A stretch of DNA of 64,000 nucleotides from Acinetobacter dispersus (GCF_009884975.1 NZ_CP041970.1:2852001-2916000), one strand, 5' to 3'. Positions 30,188 to 40,405 are shown, counted from the first letter of the stretch. A program made the numbers and translations. The notes: generated by a model not told the origin, from the letters alone.

Positions 30188-33100
30188 ATGGAATTTGATC
30201 ACGTGAGCAATATGAACAGCTGGCTTATTCTTGGTGTCCTTGCCCTGTATATTGTGCTGTTATTCGGCTGCGCTTTTTTTGGTGAAAAACATGCCAGCCG
30301 TTTAAGTACCCGCGGCCGTATGCTGCTGTTTAGTTTGACTTTAGGCGTCTATTGCTCATCATGGACCTTTTACGGCGCGACGGGTGCTGCGGTACGTCAG
30401 GGGGTTATTTTTCTACCGATTTATTTGGGTCCTTTGCTGTTCATCTGGTTTGGTTATGACATCTGGAAACGCTTAGGTCGGATTCGTCAACATCATGCAA
30501 TTTCTTCGATTGCCGATTTTGTCGCAGCGCGTTATGGCAAAAGTGGTAGCTTGGCCGCACTGGTGACCATCCTTGCTGTGATTGCCATCGTGCCTTATCT
30601 GGCTTTGCAACTGCGTGCCATTGCCCTTAGTGCATCGGTCATTCTTGAACAAAATGCGCATATCCATACCACCACCAATAGTGTGTTAGTGCTGACTGCG
30701 GTACTGGCAATTTTGGCGATGATTTTTGGTACACGTCATATTGCCCATACCGAACAGCACGGCGGTTTAATGCTGGCAGTGGCGTTTGAATCCTTTGTTA
30801 AACTATTTGCACTGCTCTGTGTGGCGGCCTTTTTCTTATTACAGTCACCTGACAATATCAAACAAGTCAGTAGCGATGTCAGTCAGCATTTCCATGACCT
30901 GCAACAACTAGGAGTGCCTGAAACTTTTTGGGTGCAAACCTTGCTCGCAGGCTTAGCCATGATTTGCTTGCCGCGTCAATTTCATGTGGCAGTAGTCGAA
31001 TTACGGGATGAAAAGCATATTCGTGGCGCACGACGCTGGTTCGCGGCCTATCTGATTCTTACTGTGATTGCGATTATTCCGATTGCCAGTTGGGCTTTAC
31101 ACTCTTTACCTGAATCACTTGGTACACCTGATATTGCAGTATTGGCTCTACCTTTAAGCTATCAACAAGAATGGTTGGCTTTATTGGCCTTTTTAGGTGG
31201 CTTTTCAGCTTCGACAGGCATGCTATTGGTTGCCTCGGTAGCACTTTCGATCATGCTCAGTAATGACCTGATCATGCCTGCATTATGGCGCTTTAAAATC
31301 ATTTCTCGTCATGATCAGCACCTACCTCGTGTGCTCAAATTGACTCGTCGCATCAGTATCGTCAGTGTGATGCTACTGGGCTTTTTATTCTTCCATTTCT
31401 TTAACGATATCAATCAGCTTTCAGTCTTTGGTTTATTGGCCTTTAGTGCGGTGGCCCAGTTTTCTCCAGCCTTGATTGGTGGACTATACTGGCGTGGTGC
31501 AAGTCGCCAAGGGGTTTATGTCGGCTTACTCATGGGCTTTGCCATGTGGAGCTACACGCTACTATTTCCAACAGTATTACGTAGCCTTCCTGACCATTAC
31601 CAAGAGTTTGCACAACACCTATTATTGTTTGGGCCTTTTAATATTAATGGTCTGCGTCCAGAGGCTTTGCTTGGTTTCGAATCCTTTGCTCCCCTCACCC
31701 ACGGCGTGCTATGGTCACTGGGTCTCAATGTGGTGCTGTATATCTGGGTGTCTCGTTTATATCGTCCAAGTGTGGCAGAGCAAATTCAGGCGGAAAGCTT
31801 TTTCTATTATGAAAGTAAACCTCTGCCATCGGCTCAGTCCAATACCGATCTAACCGATCTACACCTGAATGCCGCACGCTTGAAAGTCGGCGACTTATTG
31901 GCACTCGCCAAACGTGTGACGGGTGATAAGCCTACCCTTCAAGCCTTCCAACAGTTTTGTGAACAAAACCATGTGGTGTTAAATGAAAATCACGTTGCCA
32001 ATGGTATGTGGTGGCGTTTCACCGAGCAGTATCTGGCAGGAATTATTGGCGCCGCTTCTGCCCGTACACTGCTCACTACTGCGATGATTAACAATGGTTT
32101 GGCGCTCGGGCAAGTTGCCAATATTCTTGACCAAGCCTCACAATGGCAACGTTTTAACCAGAATCTACTCATGACCATGATCGACCATATGACCCAAGGC
32201 GTCAGTGTGGTAGATAAAAATATGTGTTTGGTGGCGTGGAACAACCAATATCTCAAGCTATTTGATTATCCTAAAGATCTGGTCTACGTCGGCTGTCCGA
32301 TTGCCGATCTGATTCGCTATAACGCTGAACGCGGTGAATGTGGCCCCGGCCCTGTCGAGGAACATGTGCGTAAACGACTGCACTGGATGAAAGTGGGCAG
32401 TGCACATGAGTTTGAGCGGATTCGTAAAGATGGTTTAGTCATTCAGATGCGTGGTAATCCCATTGAGGGCGGTGGTTTCGTGACCACTTTCGCCGATATT
32501 ACCGCCTTCCGTGAAAATGAAGCAGTGCTGGAAGAACGCGTCAGTGACCGAACTCAGCAGCTTGCCAATGCATTGACCGAGCAACAACTCGCGCTAGAAC
32601 AAGCCGATAAAGCCAATCAATCGAAAAGCCGCTTCCTTGCTGCAGCCAGTCATGACTTATTACAACCCATGCATGCAGCCCGTTTATTTAGTACCGCATT
32701 AGAGCAAAGTGTACATTCAACCGAAGACCAACAGACCTTACAACAACTGGATCGCGCACTCTATGGGGCTGAAAGTATGCTCTCAGCACTCCTAGATATC
32801 GCCCGTTTGGAAGGCGGTACCATTCAACCGAAACGCCAAGCTTATGCACTGCATGACTTATTAAATGATCTGGAATTACAGTTCAAATCAATTGCAGCAC
32901 AACGCAATATTCATCTGTCTGTTCACGACACTAAATTTTGGGTCGATACCGATCCGCAATGGATGCGACGTATTATCCAGAACTTTGTCAGCAATGCATT
33001 GCGTTATACCGCTCAAGGTCGTGTGGTGGTTGGTGTGTTACGTTCTGCACAACGCCCGAAGCATATTCGTATCGGGGTTTGGGACACGGGGCCCGGTATT

Positions 33101-33706
33101 CATGAACAACAACGCCTGAAGCTATTCCAAGAATTTGAACGCTGTGGCCATACCTCTCCTTGGGGTGAACAAGGTCTTGGTCTCGGACTTGCCATCGTAC
33201 AACGTATGACCAGCCTGCTTGATTTCCCTGTGCATGTCTATTCGGAACTGGGTAAAGGCTCTTGCTTCATGATTGAAGTGCCACTCGCTGAAGCACCAAA
33301 AATTCAAATGGCAATACCACATGTGCCAGCACTGCAACATACCGCCTATAAAGTGTTGTGCTTGGACAATGACGAAACCATTTTAGAAGGCATGCGGACT
33401 TTACTCAGCAAATGGGGCTATCAGATCTTTACTGCAACAGAACCTGAGCAAGCACTACGACTGATTGAACAAGAAGACATTCAGGTCTGGCTGATCGACC
33501 AGCATTTGAACCATGATCAACGTGGTCTAGACTTCATTGAACAACATCGATTGGCTCATATTCCTGTAGCACTGATTACCGCAGATTCTGATCCAGAACT
33601 TCCACAATATTTAAAACAGCAGAATATTGTGTTGTTGAGAAAGCCGCTCAAACCTGCAGGCTTACGTGCATGGTTATCTGGTTTAAAAATCATGCCCATG
33701 CAATAA
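30188..33706 (+). CDS. crbS: SSSF-fused hybrid sensor histidine kinase, CrbS-like
   Basis: A 1172-residue membrane sensor. Domains in order: a 13-helix sodium-symporter-like module (residues 1-530), a STAC-like linker (about 560-660, LKVGDLLALAKRVTGDKPTL), a PAS domain (about 680-780), a coiled coil, HisKA with phospho-His in AAASHDLLQPMHAARL (about 821), an ATPase domain (NALRYT, DTGPGI, GLGLGLAIV), and a receiver domain whose Asp is in VWLIDQHLN (about 1103). This is the architecture of CrbS and MxtR/ErcS, which with a LuxR-type partner (CrbR/ErdR) control acs and actP. Its place divergent from yjcH-actP supports that. The partner regulator is not in the window. The ATG at 30212 is an alternative start; neither has a strong ribosome binding site. 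Confidence 0.88.
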   Translation: MEFDHVSNMNSWLILGVLALYIVLLFGCAFFGEKHASRLSTRGRMLLFSLTLGVYCSSWTFYGATGAAVRQGVIFLPIYLGPLLFIWFGYDIWKRLGRIRQHHAISSIADFVAARYGKSGSLAALVTILAVIAIVPYLALQLRAIALSASVILEQNAHIHTTTNSVLVLTAVLAILAMIFGTRHIAHTEQHGGLMLAVAFESFVKLFALLCVAAFFLLQSPDNIKQVSSDVSQHFHDLQQLGVPETFWVQTLLAGLAMICLPRQFHVAVVELRDEKHIRGARRWFAAYLILTVIAIIPIASWALHSLPESLGTPDIAVLALPLSYQQEWLALLAFLGGFSASTGMLLVASVALSIMLSNDLIMPALWRFKIISRHDQHLPRVLKLTRRISIVSVMLLGFLFFHFFNDINQLSVFGLLAFSAVAQFSPALIGGLYWRGASRQGVYVGLLMGFAMWSYTLLFPTVLRSLPDHYQEFAQHLLLFGPFNINGLRPEALLGFESFAPLTHGVLWSLGLNVVLYIWVSRLYRPSVAEQIQAESFFYYESKPLPSAQSNTDLTDLHLNAARLKVGDLLALAKRVTGDKPTLQAFQQFCEQNHVVLNENHVANGMWWRFTEQYLAGIIGAASARTLLTTAMINNGLALGQVANILDQASQWQRFNQNLLMTMIDHMTQGVSVVDKNMCLVAWNNQYLKLFDYPKDLVYVGCPIADLIRYNAERGECGPGPVEEHVRKRLHWMKVGSAHEFERIRKDGLVIQMRGNPIEGGGFVTTFADITAFRENEAVLEERVSDRTQQLANALTEQQLALEQADKANQSKSRFLAAASHDLLQPMHAARLFSTALEQSVHSTEDQQTLQQLDRALYGAESMLSALLDIARLEGGTIQPKRQAYALHDLLNDLELQFKSIAAQRNIHLSVHDTKFWVDTDPQWMRRIIQNFVSNALRYTAQGRVVVGVLRSAQRPKHIRIGVWDTGPGIHEQQRLKLFQEFERCGHTSPWGEQGLGLGLAIVQRMTSLLDFPVHVYSELGKGSCFMIEVPLAEAPKIQMAIPHVPALQHTAYKVLCLDNDETILEGMRTLLSKWGYQIFTATEPEQALRLIEQEDIQVWLIDQHLNHDQRGLDFIEQHRLAHIPVALITADSDPELPQYLKQQNIVLLRKPLKPAGLRAWLSGLKIMPMQ

Positions 33707-34021
33707 CTAGCAAAATATTTTGCAACATAGGCCAAAATGATCAAAACAATGCACTTTGCGCGATGATGAATTGACCAAAGTGCTCAAATCATTATTGGCT
33801 ATGGCAAAAACGTTCACTTACATTAGTGAACGTTTGTACACTTACTTACAATTTAACAAGTTATTGTTTTTACTATTAAATTTTACCATTAAAATTACAT
33901 CTACAACTTTAGTCGTATTCTACTTGTTTTCTCGATACCGCATAAATTGATCAAGTTCAACGAAACCTAGACCTCGGCTTGTTGGGTTTCTCATTACAAA
34001 TTGTCAAAAAGGACATTGATC
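33707..34021. other. Gene-free gap after the CrbS-like gene
   Basis: About 315 A/T-rich bases. Short frames here show no coding character. The only structured element is the 11-bp inverted repeat at 33808-33835. The promoter of the next gene should lie between it and 34021. Confidence 0.6.
33808..33835. repeat. Perfect 11-bp inverted repeat
   Basis: AAACGTTCACT and AGTGAACGTTT flank TACATT. There is no T-run after it on either strand, so an operator is more likely than a terminator; the arms resemble TetR-type operators. Confidence 0.6.
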
Positions 34022-34783
34022 ATGAATAACAGTCACCCTTCAACTGACTATAGCTCACAACAGTTTTATCGCCAATACAGTGCGAATGCCCTGTTACCTG
34101 AACTGGATTGGCAAACCATCTTTGTACACAGCAAACTGGATGAAACACATTTACGCGCACTAAATACGCTTTACCAAGCCGCTGTTCCACTGGCACTCAA
34201 TGTCTTTAACCAACTCAATTTTGATGTGTTCGCACCTGCAGCTTATCATCCACAAGGTCTTGGCTTATTTGAAAAACTTGCAGAGCAAGAAGAGACGTTC
34301 TTAGAAGCACTCGAAGCAGAATCAGCTCATCTTGATCATGAAACACGCCATCAAATCTGGAGCATGCTGTTACGTGGTGGTGCGGTGTTGGTATTTAAAG
34401 CATGGTTAGGACATGTCAAAGGTGGTGAAAACCAACTGGATAAAACCCAGTTCGATGAACTTTCGGATTTGTTGTTTATCAAAACGCGCCCTGAACAATT
34501 AGCGCAACGTTTAAAAGTCGATGCCAACGCTGCTTTGACGCATATTTTCTTAATGTATGAAAATGATGTGTTCTTAGACCATTTTAATAGCTTGGAAACG
34601 GCCGCTTTATTTGTCGATTTAGGCGTTTATGATGCAGCATTTTTAAGTCTGCGTGATGATCGTGTCGCAGAATATCTCAAAGCCAAAGGCTATGTGACTC
34701 AAGAACAAATCGATGATTTGCAATGTGCTTTAAATCCATTGTATTGCGATAGCTTAATGCCAAAACAGGATTGTTTGGCTTAA
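34022..34783 (+). CDS. Conserved-looking cytoplasmic protein of unknown function
   Basis: A 253-residue soluble protein, mostly alpha-helical by composition, acidic, without signal or membrane segments. Notable segments are QIWSMLLRGGAVLVFKAWLG in the middle, LTHIFLMYENDVFLDHFNSL, and a C-terminal pair of Cys in LQCALNPLYCDSLMPKQDCL. I do not recognise the family. The start at 34022 has AAGGA eight bases upstream; a frame extension beginning with TTG is less likely. It is a single gene with its own promoter region and a shared terminator with the copper receptor gene. Confidence 0.82.
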   Translation: MNNSHPSTDYSSQQFYRQYSANALLPELDWQTIFVHSKLDETHLRALNTLYQAAVPLALNVFNQLNFDVFAPAAYHPQGLGLFEKLAEQEETFLEALEAESAHLDHETRHQIWSMLLRGGAVLVFKAWLGHVKGGENQLDKTQFDELSDLLFIKTRPEQLAQRLKVDANAALTHIFLMYENDVFLDHFNSLETAALFVDLGVYDAAFLSLRDDRVAEYLKAKGYVTQEQIDDLQCALNPLYCDSLMPKQDCLA

Positions 34784-34790
34784 ACTCAGA

Positions 34791-34822
34791 AAAAACAAGG
34801 TGGCTGAGCCACCTTGTTTTTT
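34791..34822. terminator. Bidirectional terminator between the unknown gene and the copper receptor
   Basis: AACAAGGTGGCT pairs with AGCCACCTTGTT around a very short loop, with A- and T-runs on either side. Confidence 0.88.
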
Positions 34823-34828
34823 TATTGA

Positions 34829-36925
34829 TTAGAACTTCATGCTCATACGCATCCAGTAGTTGCGTCCAATATTATTGAACTGCTCACTTGCCCCATAACC
34901 AAACATCGACGCACCTGCTTTATTCAGGTGTTCGGTATAGGTTTTATCTAGCACGTTATCGACACCCACTGATACATCAACCGCATCTGTCAACTTATAG
35001 GTCCCATTCAGGGCCAAAGTGTTAAATGCTTTGCTTTCATTCATGTCATAGCCGACCACATTACCTTCATTCAAACTCACGCGTTTTTGCTTAGCGACAG
35101 CACGCCATAACAGACCCAAGCTGTATTTTTCTTCCACATAACGTAGGTTCACACGTCCTTCTAAAGGTGCAATTTGTGGCAAAGCACGACCGTCAGAAGT
35201 GTTTTTACCCCATGCATACATGGTTGAAACATCCGCTTGCAAGTGATCTGTAAATTGATAACCGACCCCAGCTTCAGCTCCAGCAATGGTCGCATCTACA
35301 TTACGCGCCAAAGGATAGCGTTGATTTGATCCACCGTATTGCAACAAGATAAAGTCTTTAATTAAACCTGCATAAGCAGAAGCCCATGTATTCCATGCGC
35401 CATGTTCTGCTTGAAAACCGACATCTAACTGCGCAGTACGTTCGTTTTTCAGGTTATCTAAGTTATCAATCATACGATAAGTGGTTTTACCCATCATATC
35501 GGTTGAACCCACCCCACGATCGGTAGAGGTACTATAGAGTTCCCAAAAATCTGGGGTACGTTCAACATAACCTAAACCTGCATAAGTTTTTAAACCATGC
35601 TCAGGTAAGGTTTTTTCGATACGGATAAAACCACTTGGGTTGGTATCGCTTCGACTCTTACCATTTTCCAGACTATCAATTTTGACTTGATCAACACGCG
35701 CACCCGCAACCCATTTTTGATTCGCATCGGTGTTATAGGTCCATTCACTAAACGCACCATAAGACTGGAATTTCAAATCATTGCTGAATGGTGAATTCAT
35801 GCTTGGCATTGCATACATGATCATGTTGCCACCATGCTTGTTATGCTGGGTATCGACCCCAGACACTACACTGAACTTGTCCCAGTCTGTCGTCACTGCT
35901 AAACGGGTGTTTAGGGTACGGCGGGCCACTTCCATTTCCATTTTATTCGGTACAGTCATGTCCATGCCATGCATCTTCATGGTTGTCATTGGTGGTGTAC
36001 GTAAACGGAAATTATCCATGATGTGATTGTTATAGCTGTAGTCAACTTGTGCTTCGATTTTCTTAATCACATCTGTCAGATTCTTCTGCTCAGCATGTAG
36101 ACCTAAGCTTTCACGTTTAAATTGTGAACCGTCCATACCACGACCGGCATAGGCAGCTTCACCATCACCTTTACCTGCACGGAGCTCCAACCAAGAATCA
36201 TCCGTTGGTTTCCAGCCCAAAGCCAAATCAGCATTCCAGCGTTTCCAGTTCGAATGTACGGATTGATCATCACCGTCTTTATAATTATCTGCTTCCGAAC
36301 GATTGGCATTTAAACGCGCATATTTCGTTTCATCACCAACGGCAGCTTCAACATTATGGTCAAGACGCCCATACGAGCCCATCACCACACTTGCTTGTCC
36401 ACGATACGGTTTTTCTTGGGTTAATTTTTCAGGTTCACGTTCAAAAATTACTGTTGCGGCTGAACCCGTATTGGCATATTGAACTGTTTGCGGCCCTTTG
36501 ATCACCGTAATTTTGTCAAAACTTTCAGGCTGAATATATGAGGTAGGTGCATCCATTCTCGATGGACAAGCGCCAAGGTTTTCACTGCCATCCACCAACA
36601 TTTTAATACGCGAACCAAACATGCCTCGGAACGTGACATCACCATTGGTACCGCCATTTTTAATGGCATTAAAACCCATAATACTCTGTAAATAATCTGC
36701 CCCATCGGTTGCTGGTACAGGTTGAATCGGCTGCTTAGGATCGGCTTGTACCACCAAACCATTATTCTCATTCGGTTGCTGTGCAGTGACTACAATTGGC
36801 GCAAGTGAAACATGCGCATGTGAATGATCTGCTTGTACAACTGGATTTGCCCAGACCATTGCAGTATTTGAGGCAGCAAGAATCGCAACCGTGAGCGGTT
36901 GTAATAAAAATTTAGGTTGAGCCAT
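34829..36925 (-). CDS. oprC: TonB-dependent copper receptor (OprC/NosA type)
   Basis: A 698-residue outer membrane receptor. After a signal peptide (MAQPKFLLQPLTVAILAASN, cut near AMVWA) comes a plug domain with GTNGDVTFRGMFGSRIKMLV, LGACPSRMDAPTSYIQPE and ITVIKGPQTVQYAN, the forms of copper receptors OprC and NosA. A Met-rich loop, MTTMKMHGMDMT, is a probable Cu(I) site. The protein ends in Phe (WMRMSMKF), the signal for outer membrane assembly. The start at 36925 has GAGAGA upstream. It follows the His-rich DUF2946-like gene on the same strand by 75 bases. Confidence 0.9.
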   Translation of the reverse strand: MAQPKFLLQPLTVAILAASNTAMVWANPVVQADHSHAHVSLAPIVVTAQQPNENNGLVVQADPKQPIQPVPATDGADYLQSIMGFNAIKNGGTNGDVTFRGMFGSRIKMLVDGSENLGACPSRMDAPTSYIQPESFDKITVIKGPQTVQYANTGSAATVIFEREPEKLTQEKPYRGQASVVMGSYGRLDHNVEAAVGDETKYARLNANRSEADNYKDGDDQSVHSNWKRWNADLALGWKPTDDSWLELRAGKGDGEAAYAGRGMDGSQFKRESLGLHAEQKNLTDVIKKIEAQVDYSYNNHIMDNFRLRTPPMTTMKMHGMDMTVPNKMEMEVARRTLNTRLAVTTDWDKFSVVSGVDTQHNKHGGNMIMYAMPSMNSPFSNDLKFQSYGAFSEWTYNTDANQKWVAGARVDQVKIDSLENGKSRSDTNPSGFIRIEKTLPEHGLKTYAGLGYVERTPDFWELYSTSTDRGVGSTDMMGKTTYRMIDNLDNLKNERTAQLDVGFQAEHGAWNTWASAYAGLIKDFILLQYGGSNQRYPLARNVDATIAGAEAGVGYQFTDHLQADVSTMYAWGKNTSDGRALPQIAPLEGRVNLRYVEEKYSLGLLWRAVAKQKRVSLNEGNVVGYDMNESKAFNTLALNGTYKLTDAVDVSVGVDNVLDKTYTEHLNKAGASMFGYGASEQFNNIGRNYWMRMSMKF

Positions 36926-37000
36926 GATTGGTCTCTCTTCAAAACATAAATAAAACAGCACTAAAGTTCTAAAAAACCCTAATGAAAATGAAGTTTTAAG

Positions 37001-37438
37001 TTATGCAAAGAAAGGTGGAGCCCGCCCTTGAGGCAACAGGAACAACCGTTGCAGTGCAAAATAAACATGCTTAAAAGCTTGTTGATAAGCAACTAAACGG
37101 ATTTGGATACGGACCAGAACTTCTTTTACGCCTAATTCAGGGGGTAATACTAAATTGGCATAAACTGTACAGTACTGACACTGGTGATTGGGATCATGAT
37201 GATCATGTTGCGGCATCGAGACTTGAGCGTGCTCAAGCTGATGGCTGTGATGATGTTTTCTATGTACCGAGTGGCTTTGCGCTGTTTCCGCTTGAGGCAA
37301 AAGCAAAGCCTTGGTAATGGTTTCACATACAGGTGCGATTTGATATTGCTTCGGGAGTAGCGGTTGCAAGAAAACCGCAATCTGTAAACAGACCGCGGTT
37401 AATGCGAGTAGCAAGCCACAACGAAACAAAGAAAACAT
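37001..37438 (-). CDS. His-rich DUF2946-like protein, probable copper accessory
   Basis: A 145-residue protein with an N-terminal hydrophobic signal or anchor (MFSLFRCGLLLALTAVCLQI), a His-rich middle (HRKHHHSHQLEHAQVSMPQH, then DHHDPNHQCQYCTVYA) and a short C-terminus ending in Pro-Phe. The His-rich and CxxC parts are the pattern of DUF2946 proteins found next to copper receptors. A metal-buffering or handing-on role in the periplasm is inferred. It begins 19 bases after the def stop, so def, this gene and oprC may form one transcript. Confidence 0.8.
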   Translation of the reverse strand: MFSLFRCGLLLALTAVCLQIAVFLQPLLPKQYQIAPVCETITKALLLPQAETAQSHSVHRKHHHSHQLEHAQVSMPQHDHHDPNHQCQYCTVYANLVLPPELGVKEVLVRIQIRLVAYQQAFKHVYFALQRLFLLPQGRAPPFFA

Positions 37439-37457
37439 CTTTAAATGATTTTAAAGC

Positions 37458-37988
37458 TTAACGTTTGACTGCAACTTTTTCTTTTTCACGCTGGCGAACC
37501 AATTTTTCCACTTTTTCACGGGCACGTTGGCGCTTTAATGGCGATAAATAATCAACAAAAAGCTTGCCATTTAAGTGATCCATTTCATGTTGAATACAAA
37601 CAGCGAGAAGTTCGTCAGCTTCTAACACAAATGCTTGACCTTCAAGGTTAATTGCCTCGATTTTTACGCGTGACGGACGCTCAACTTTGTCGTATATTTG
37701 AGGCACAGAGAGACAGCCTTCTTCATAAGGCTGAGTATCTTCGGTCAGTGGAGTGACTTTGGGGTTAATGAACACCATCGGTTGGTTTTTCTCTTCAGAG
37801 ATGTCCATAACAATAAGCTGAATATGATGATCAACCTGAGTTGCCGCTAAACCTATACCCGGTGCCTCGTACATGGTTTCAAACATATCTGCTGCAAGCT
37901 GACGAATATCATCAGTGACTTCTTCGACTGGCTTGGCAATGGTACGAAGGCGGGAATCAGGAAAACTTAGAATAGGTAATAAGGCCAT
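37458..37988 (-). CDS. def: Peptide deformylase
   Basis: A 176-residue metallohydrolase that removes the formyl group from nascent proteins. All three family motifs are visible: GIGLAATQ (residues 46-53), EGCLS and HEMDH, which supply the Cys and two His metal ligands and the catalytic Glu. Residues are of class I. The start at 37988 ([15 protein letters not shown]) is the family form; the long upstream frame is spurious. It is divergent from the LysM gene, and that pairing with LysM and dprA matches the usual def-LysM-dprA-tsaC locus of Acinetobacter relatives. Confidence 0.97.
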   Translation of the reverse strand: MALLPILSFPDSRLRTIAKPVEEVTDDIRQLAADMFETMYEAPGIGLAATQVDHHIQLIVMDISEEKNQPMVFINPKVTPLTEDTQPYEEGCLSVPQIYDKVERPSRVKIEAINLEGQAFVLEADELLAVCIQHEMDHLNGKLFVDYLSPLKRQRAREKVEKLVRQREKEKVAVKR

Positions 37989-38112
37989 ACTGTCGTCCTC
38001 ACTTAAGCCATTGATCAGAAAACCAACTGAAGGGAATGCTTGATCAAAAAAAATTGTGTGTAAAGTCGTTATTATAGCGCAACTACACACATAATTTTTA
38101 GGAATTATGATA

Positions 38113-39264
38113 ATGAAAAAGGTTTTAAACGGCATACACTCATTTCATGCCTTGGGGTTAAAAAAACAACTGATTGCCGCTGCGATTTGTGCGGGATTGG
38201 GTATGAGCGTGAATTTCGCTCATGCGGCAAGCCCGAATGTCAGCCCACCGTCGGTAAAAGTGGGAGCACCTCATGTCTACGTGGTAAAAAAAGGCGATAC
38301 GCTTTGGGATATTTCAGGCAAGTTTTTAAGTAAGCCTTGGCGCTGGCCAGAAATTTGGGCAAGCAATAAACATGTGAAAAATCCGCACTGGATTTATCCT
38401 GGAGATCGCTTACTACTTTGTAGTTTGAACGGTAAACCTTTAATCGGTAAAGATGAAGGTGATGGTTGTGACGGTATCATTCGCCGCTATACAGGCAATA
38501 CTTCTAATTTACGTCCGCAAGTTCGTGTTGAAGCATTGAATAATAGCGTTCCCGTGATTCCCTTGGCCCATATTCAGCAATGGCTAGAACGTACTTCAGT
38601 TCTACCCGCAGATGCGATTGCCAATACGCCATATATTTTAGGCACAGCAGACAACCGTGTCATGGCGGGTAAAGGCCAAAGTGTTTATGTACGTGGCAAA
38701 GGGCTTGAAAATGGTCAACGCTATGGCGTATTCCGTGAGGGTGAACCATATACCGTACTAGATCAGAATGGCAAAAAGCAGATCCTTGGCGTTGAACTGA
38801 CCCAAGTCGCTTCAGGCGTTGCGATTCGTAACGAAAATGACATCACCACAGTTGAGCTGACAGATAGCTATAACGGCGAAGTTCGTCGTGGCGATCGTGT
38901 TATGGCTGAACAAGATGCCATGCTACCAACCTTGTTCTATCCAATTGATGCCAATCAAGTGAAAGATGGCGGAAAAATCATTCGTGTGATGGGATCTATT
39001 GGTACAGCAGCCAAAAATGGCGTCGTCACCGTGGATCGTGGTACAACGGATGGTGTAGAAATAGGCCAAGTGTTCAGTATCTACCAAGATGGCGAAGTTG
39101 TAAGAGATCCAAAGACCAAAGAACAAGTAAAACTCCCTGGACAATATTTGGGTAGTGTCATGGTCTTTAAGAGTTTCGATCGAATCAGCTATGCCTACGT
39201 ATTAGAGAGTGAGTTACCTATCAAGATTGGTTCAGATATCAAACCACCTCGTCTTGATGACTAA
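38113..39264 (+). CDS. LysM peptidoglycan-binding protein
   Basis: About 383 residues, exported by a signal peptide ([20 protein letters not shown], cut after AHA). One LysM domain follows at about residues 50-95 ([20 protein letters not shown], then HWIYPGDRL). The remaining ~270 residues form repeated beta-rich units of unknown function. Genes of this form sit between def and dprA in many gammaproteobacteria. It is expected to bind cell wall glycan in the periplasm. The ATG at 38107 two codons earlier is an alternative start; TAGGA sits closer to normal distance for 38113. Confidence 0.88.
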   Translation: MKKVLNGIHSFHALGLKKQLIAAAICAGLGMSVNFAHAASPNVSPPSVKVGAPHVYVVKKGDTLWDISGKFLSKPWRWPEIWASNKHVKNPHWIYPGDRLLLCSLNGKPLIGKDEGDGCDGIIRRYTGNTSNLRPQVRVEALNNSVPVIPLAHIQQWLERTSVLPADAIANTPYILGTADNRVMAGKGQSVYVRGKGLENGQRYGVFREGEPYTVLDQNGKKQILGVELTQVASGVAIRNENDITTVELTDSYNGEVRRGDRVMAEQDAMLPTLFYPIDANQVKDGGKIIRVMGSIGTAAKNGVVTVDRGTTDGVEIGQVFSIYQDGEVVRDPKTKEQVKLPGQYLGSVMVFKSFDRISYAYVLESELPIKIGSDIKPPRLDD

Positions 39265-39274
39265 ATAATTGCCT

Positions 39275-40405
39275 ATGTTGAATCAACTATCGCCTCATCA
39301 CTATCACACTGTGTTGGTGTGGTACTTGGTTCAACATTCGCTATCGAGTTTTGCCAAAATTCAGCAACATTTTGGTAATTGTGAGCAAGCAACGCTACCG
39401 CATCGTTTCTCTGAATGGTCCCAACTTGGCTTACATGCCAATCATTTAAAACGCGTAGACGAATTACAAACACCTCAAGGTCAACAACAATTCGAACAAC
39501 TGGTTCAATTGATATGTCGACATAGTGACTTTATTTTAACGCCTGATGATATTGGCTACCCGACTCAATTGCTGCCTTATGCAGATCGTCCACCCATTTT
39601 ATTTGGACAAGGTCAAGCGCAAGCATTATTACAACCGCAAATTGCTATGGTGGGCAGTCGTAAACCCAGTCCCCATGGACGACAAGTCGCTTATGACTTT
39701 GCTTATTATTTAAGTGAAAAAGGCTTTTTTATTAGTAGCGGACTCGCACATGGAATTGATCAGGCAGCACATCAAGGTGGATTAGCTCATCAGAGAACCA
39801 TTGCCGTTACTGGCACAGGCTTAGATACGGTTTATCCTGCTCAGCATAAACAGCTCGCTCAACAGATTATTCAGTCAGGTGCAGTGGTGACTGAGTTTCT
39901 ACCGACCACCATGCCCTTGCAACAGCATTTCCCTCGTCGGAATCGAATTGTCAGTGGCTTAAGTCTAGGTGTCTTAGTAGTAGAAGCAGCGCTCAAAAGT
40001 GGTTCATTGATCACCGCCAATGAAGCGGCAACACAAGGTAAAATGGTGTTCGCGATTCCGGGGCATATTTATAGTGAGCACCATCAAGGCTGTCATCAAC
40101 TGATTCGCGAAGGTGCAATTCTGGTTGATCATCCCGAACAAATCATCGAAGATCTTGCACTACCAACGCAATGGCAAACCCAGCAACAAATAACCGAAGA
40201 AGCACCTGTCGCCCCTCCTACTTTACCCAACCATCTGATTGCGCTTTATCAAGTTTTAGATTGGGTCGGACAAGACCTAGATCAATTGATTCAACGTCAT
40301 CCGATGCCAATTGCAGAACTGACTGCACAATTGATGGAGTTAGAATTACTCGGTTTATGCATGCAACAAGCAGGACGCTATTTACGTTGCCGCCCAATGC
40401 ATTAA
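39275..40405 (+). CDS. dprA: DNA-processing protein DprA
   Basis: A 376-residue protein that loads RecA on incoming single-stranded DNA during natural transformation. The Rossmann-like core is MVGSRKPSPHGRQVAYDFAY, then SSGLAHGIDQAAHQG and FPRRNRIVSGLS, the forms of DprA/Smf. A winged-helix-like C-terminal domain follows at about residues 300-376. It follows the LysM gene by ten bases. A frame extension from TTG at 39269 adds two residues only. Presence fits the competence of Acinetobacter. Assignment is firm. Confidence 0.94.
   Translation: MLNQLSPHHYHTVLVWYLVQHSLSSFAKIQQHFGNCEQATLPHRFSEWSQLGLHANHLKRVDELQTPQGQQQFEQLVQLICRHSDFILTPDDIGYPTQLLPYADRPPILFGQGQAQALLQPQIAMVGSRKPSPHGRQVAYDFAYYLSEKGFFISSGLAHGIDQAAHQGGLAHQRTIAVTGTGLDTVYPAQHKQLAQQIIQSGAVVTEFLPTTMPLQQHFPRRNRIVSGLSLGVLVVEAALKSGSLITANEAATQGKMVFAIPGHIYSEHHQGCHQLIREGAILVDHPEQIIEDLALPTQWQTQQQITEEAPVAPPTLPNHLIALYQVLDWVGQDLDQLIQRHPMPIAELTAQLMELELLGLCMQQAGRYLRCRPMH

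Noticed and set aside
33756..33950. A 64-residue frame after the sensor kinase gene
   Set aside because: It crosses the inverted repeat at 33808, has low-complexity hydrophobic translation and no ribosome binding site.
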